The translations under genes and the position numbers were made by a program. Shown one piece after another: positions 63,972-64,000 of a stretch of 64,000 bases of DNA; the first letter of the stretch is position 1; the number at the start of each line of letters is the position of its first letter. This DNA comes from Parerythrobacter_A sp963799315 (GTDB lineage: Bacteria > Pseudomonadota > Alphaproteobacteria > Sphingomonadales > Sphingomonadaceae): positions 248,001 to 312,000 of the forward strand of contig CAWCWP010000002.1 of NCBI GenBank assembly GCA_963799315.1. Direction: 5' to 3'. Under the pieces are notes generated by a model. It was not told the origin of the DNA and ran no database searches. It worked only from the letters and a program-made list of their open reading frames with translations.

Positions 63972-64000
63972 ATGATTTCCGACGCACCAATTTCCCGGCC
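63972..64000 (+). CDS. Start of a forward gene cut by the window edge
   Basis: ATG followed by nine codons (MISDAPISR...) after an intergenic stretch that is fairly AT-rich. Too short to recognise, and it may be chance. Confidence 0.3.

Noticed and set aside
1..64000. Mobile elements, prophage or CRISPR
   Set aside because: No transposase, integrase, phage structural gene, terminal repeats with target duplications or spaced repeats were seen. Gene order is that of the core chromosome.

Overview
The window comes from the chromosome of a GC-rich alphaproteobacterium, most likely order Sphingomonadales, family Erythrobacteraceae. This rests on a ThiS-ThiG fusion protein, a PopZ/DUF2497 protein behind pcm-like and tolC genes, DUF1013 (TrcR), DUF1192, DUF1491 and DUF6489 proteins, and the gene order ppsR-maf-aroE-coaE-dnaQ | hemE-hemJ-rho | mnmE-mnmG-rsmG-parA-parB. 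That order is the classic surround of an alphaproteobacterial replication origin. No tRNA, rRNA, CRISPR array, prophage or insertion sequence was recognised. The content is core chromosome, not an island.

Layout. 0.2-2 kb: CsbD stress protein, thiazole synthase, MerC-like membrane protein (reverse strand). 2.2-5 kb: ctaA, cutA, rplM, rpsI (forward). 5.1-9.8 kb: a LytS/LytTR two-component system with a small membrane protein and a metallophosphoesterase, then class I fumarase (reverse). 10-17.5 kb: pcm-like, tolC, popZ-like, S9 peptidase, ferredoxin-like, CBS, erpA-like and xth genes. 17.5-23.5 kb: a reverse block ending in hpf, dnaQ, coaE, aroE, maf and ppsR. 23.54-23.91 kb: a gene-free, partly AT-rich gap between ppsR and hemE that I call as oriC. 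23.9-35.7 kb: mostly forward genes hemE, hemJ, rho, a BLUF photosensor, mnmE, mnmG, rsmG, parA and parB. 35.7-51 kb: envelope, oxidoreductase and acyl-CoA dehydrogenase genes, tsaC, the carD-fdxA-S4-helicase block, an M23 peptidase, hemB, an acetyltransferase and a gamma-carbonic anhydrase. 51-58 kb: ATP-dependent DNA ligase with its partner exonuclease, two unrecognised secreted proteins, clpA. 58-64 kb: quinone oxidoreductase, trcR, acyl-CoA ligase, bactofilin with an M23 endopeptidase.

The unifying theme is the origin domain. Five 16-bp parS-type sites (three perfect or near-perfect copies at 31.4-33.9 kb next to parAB, and outliers at 21.3 and 59.5 kb) surround the oriC candidate. Genes flanking the origin mostly point away from it. 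Haem synthesis is represented four times (hemB, hemE, hemJ, ctaA), two of the genes next to the origin.

Quality caveat: about twenty conserved genes, including essential ones (rpsI, hemE, hemB, coaE, aroE, parB, the two-component kinase, the Suv3-like helicase, DNA ligase), are broken by single-base indels, mostly insertions. Removing one base restores a family-typical protein in nearly every case. I treat these as sequence errors rather than pseudogenes and annotate the full-length locus.
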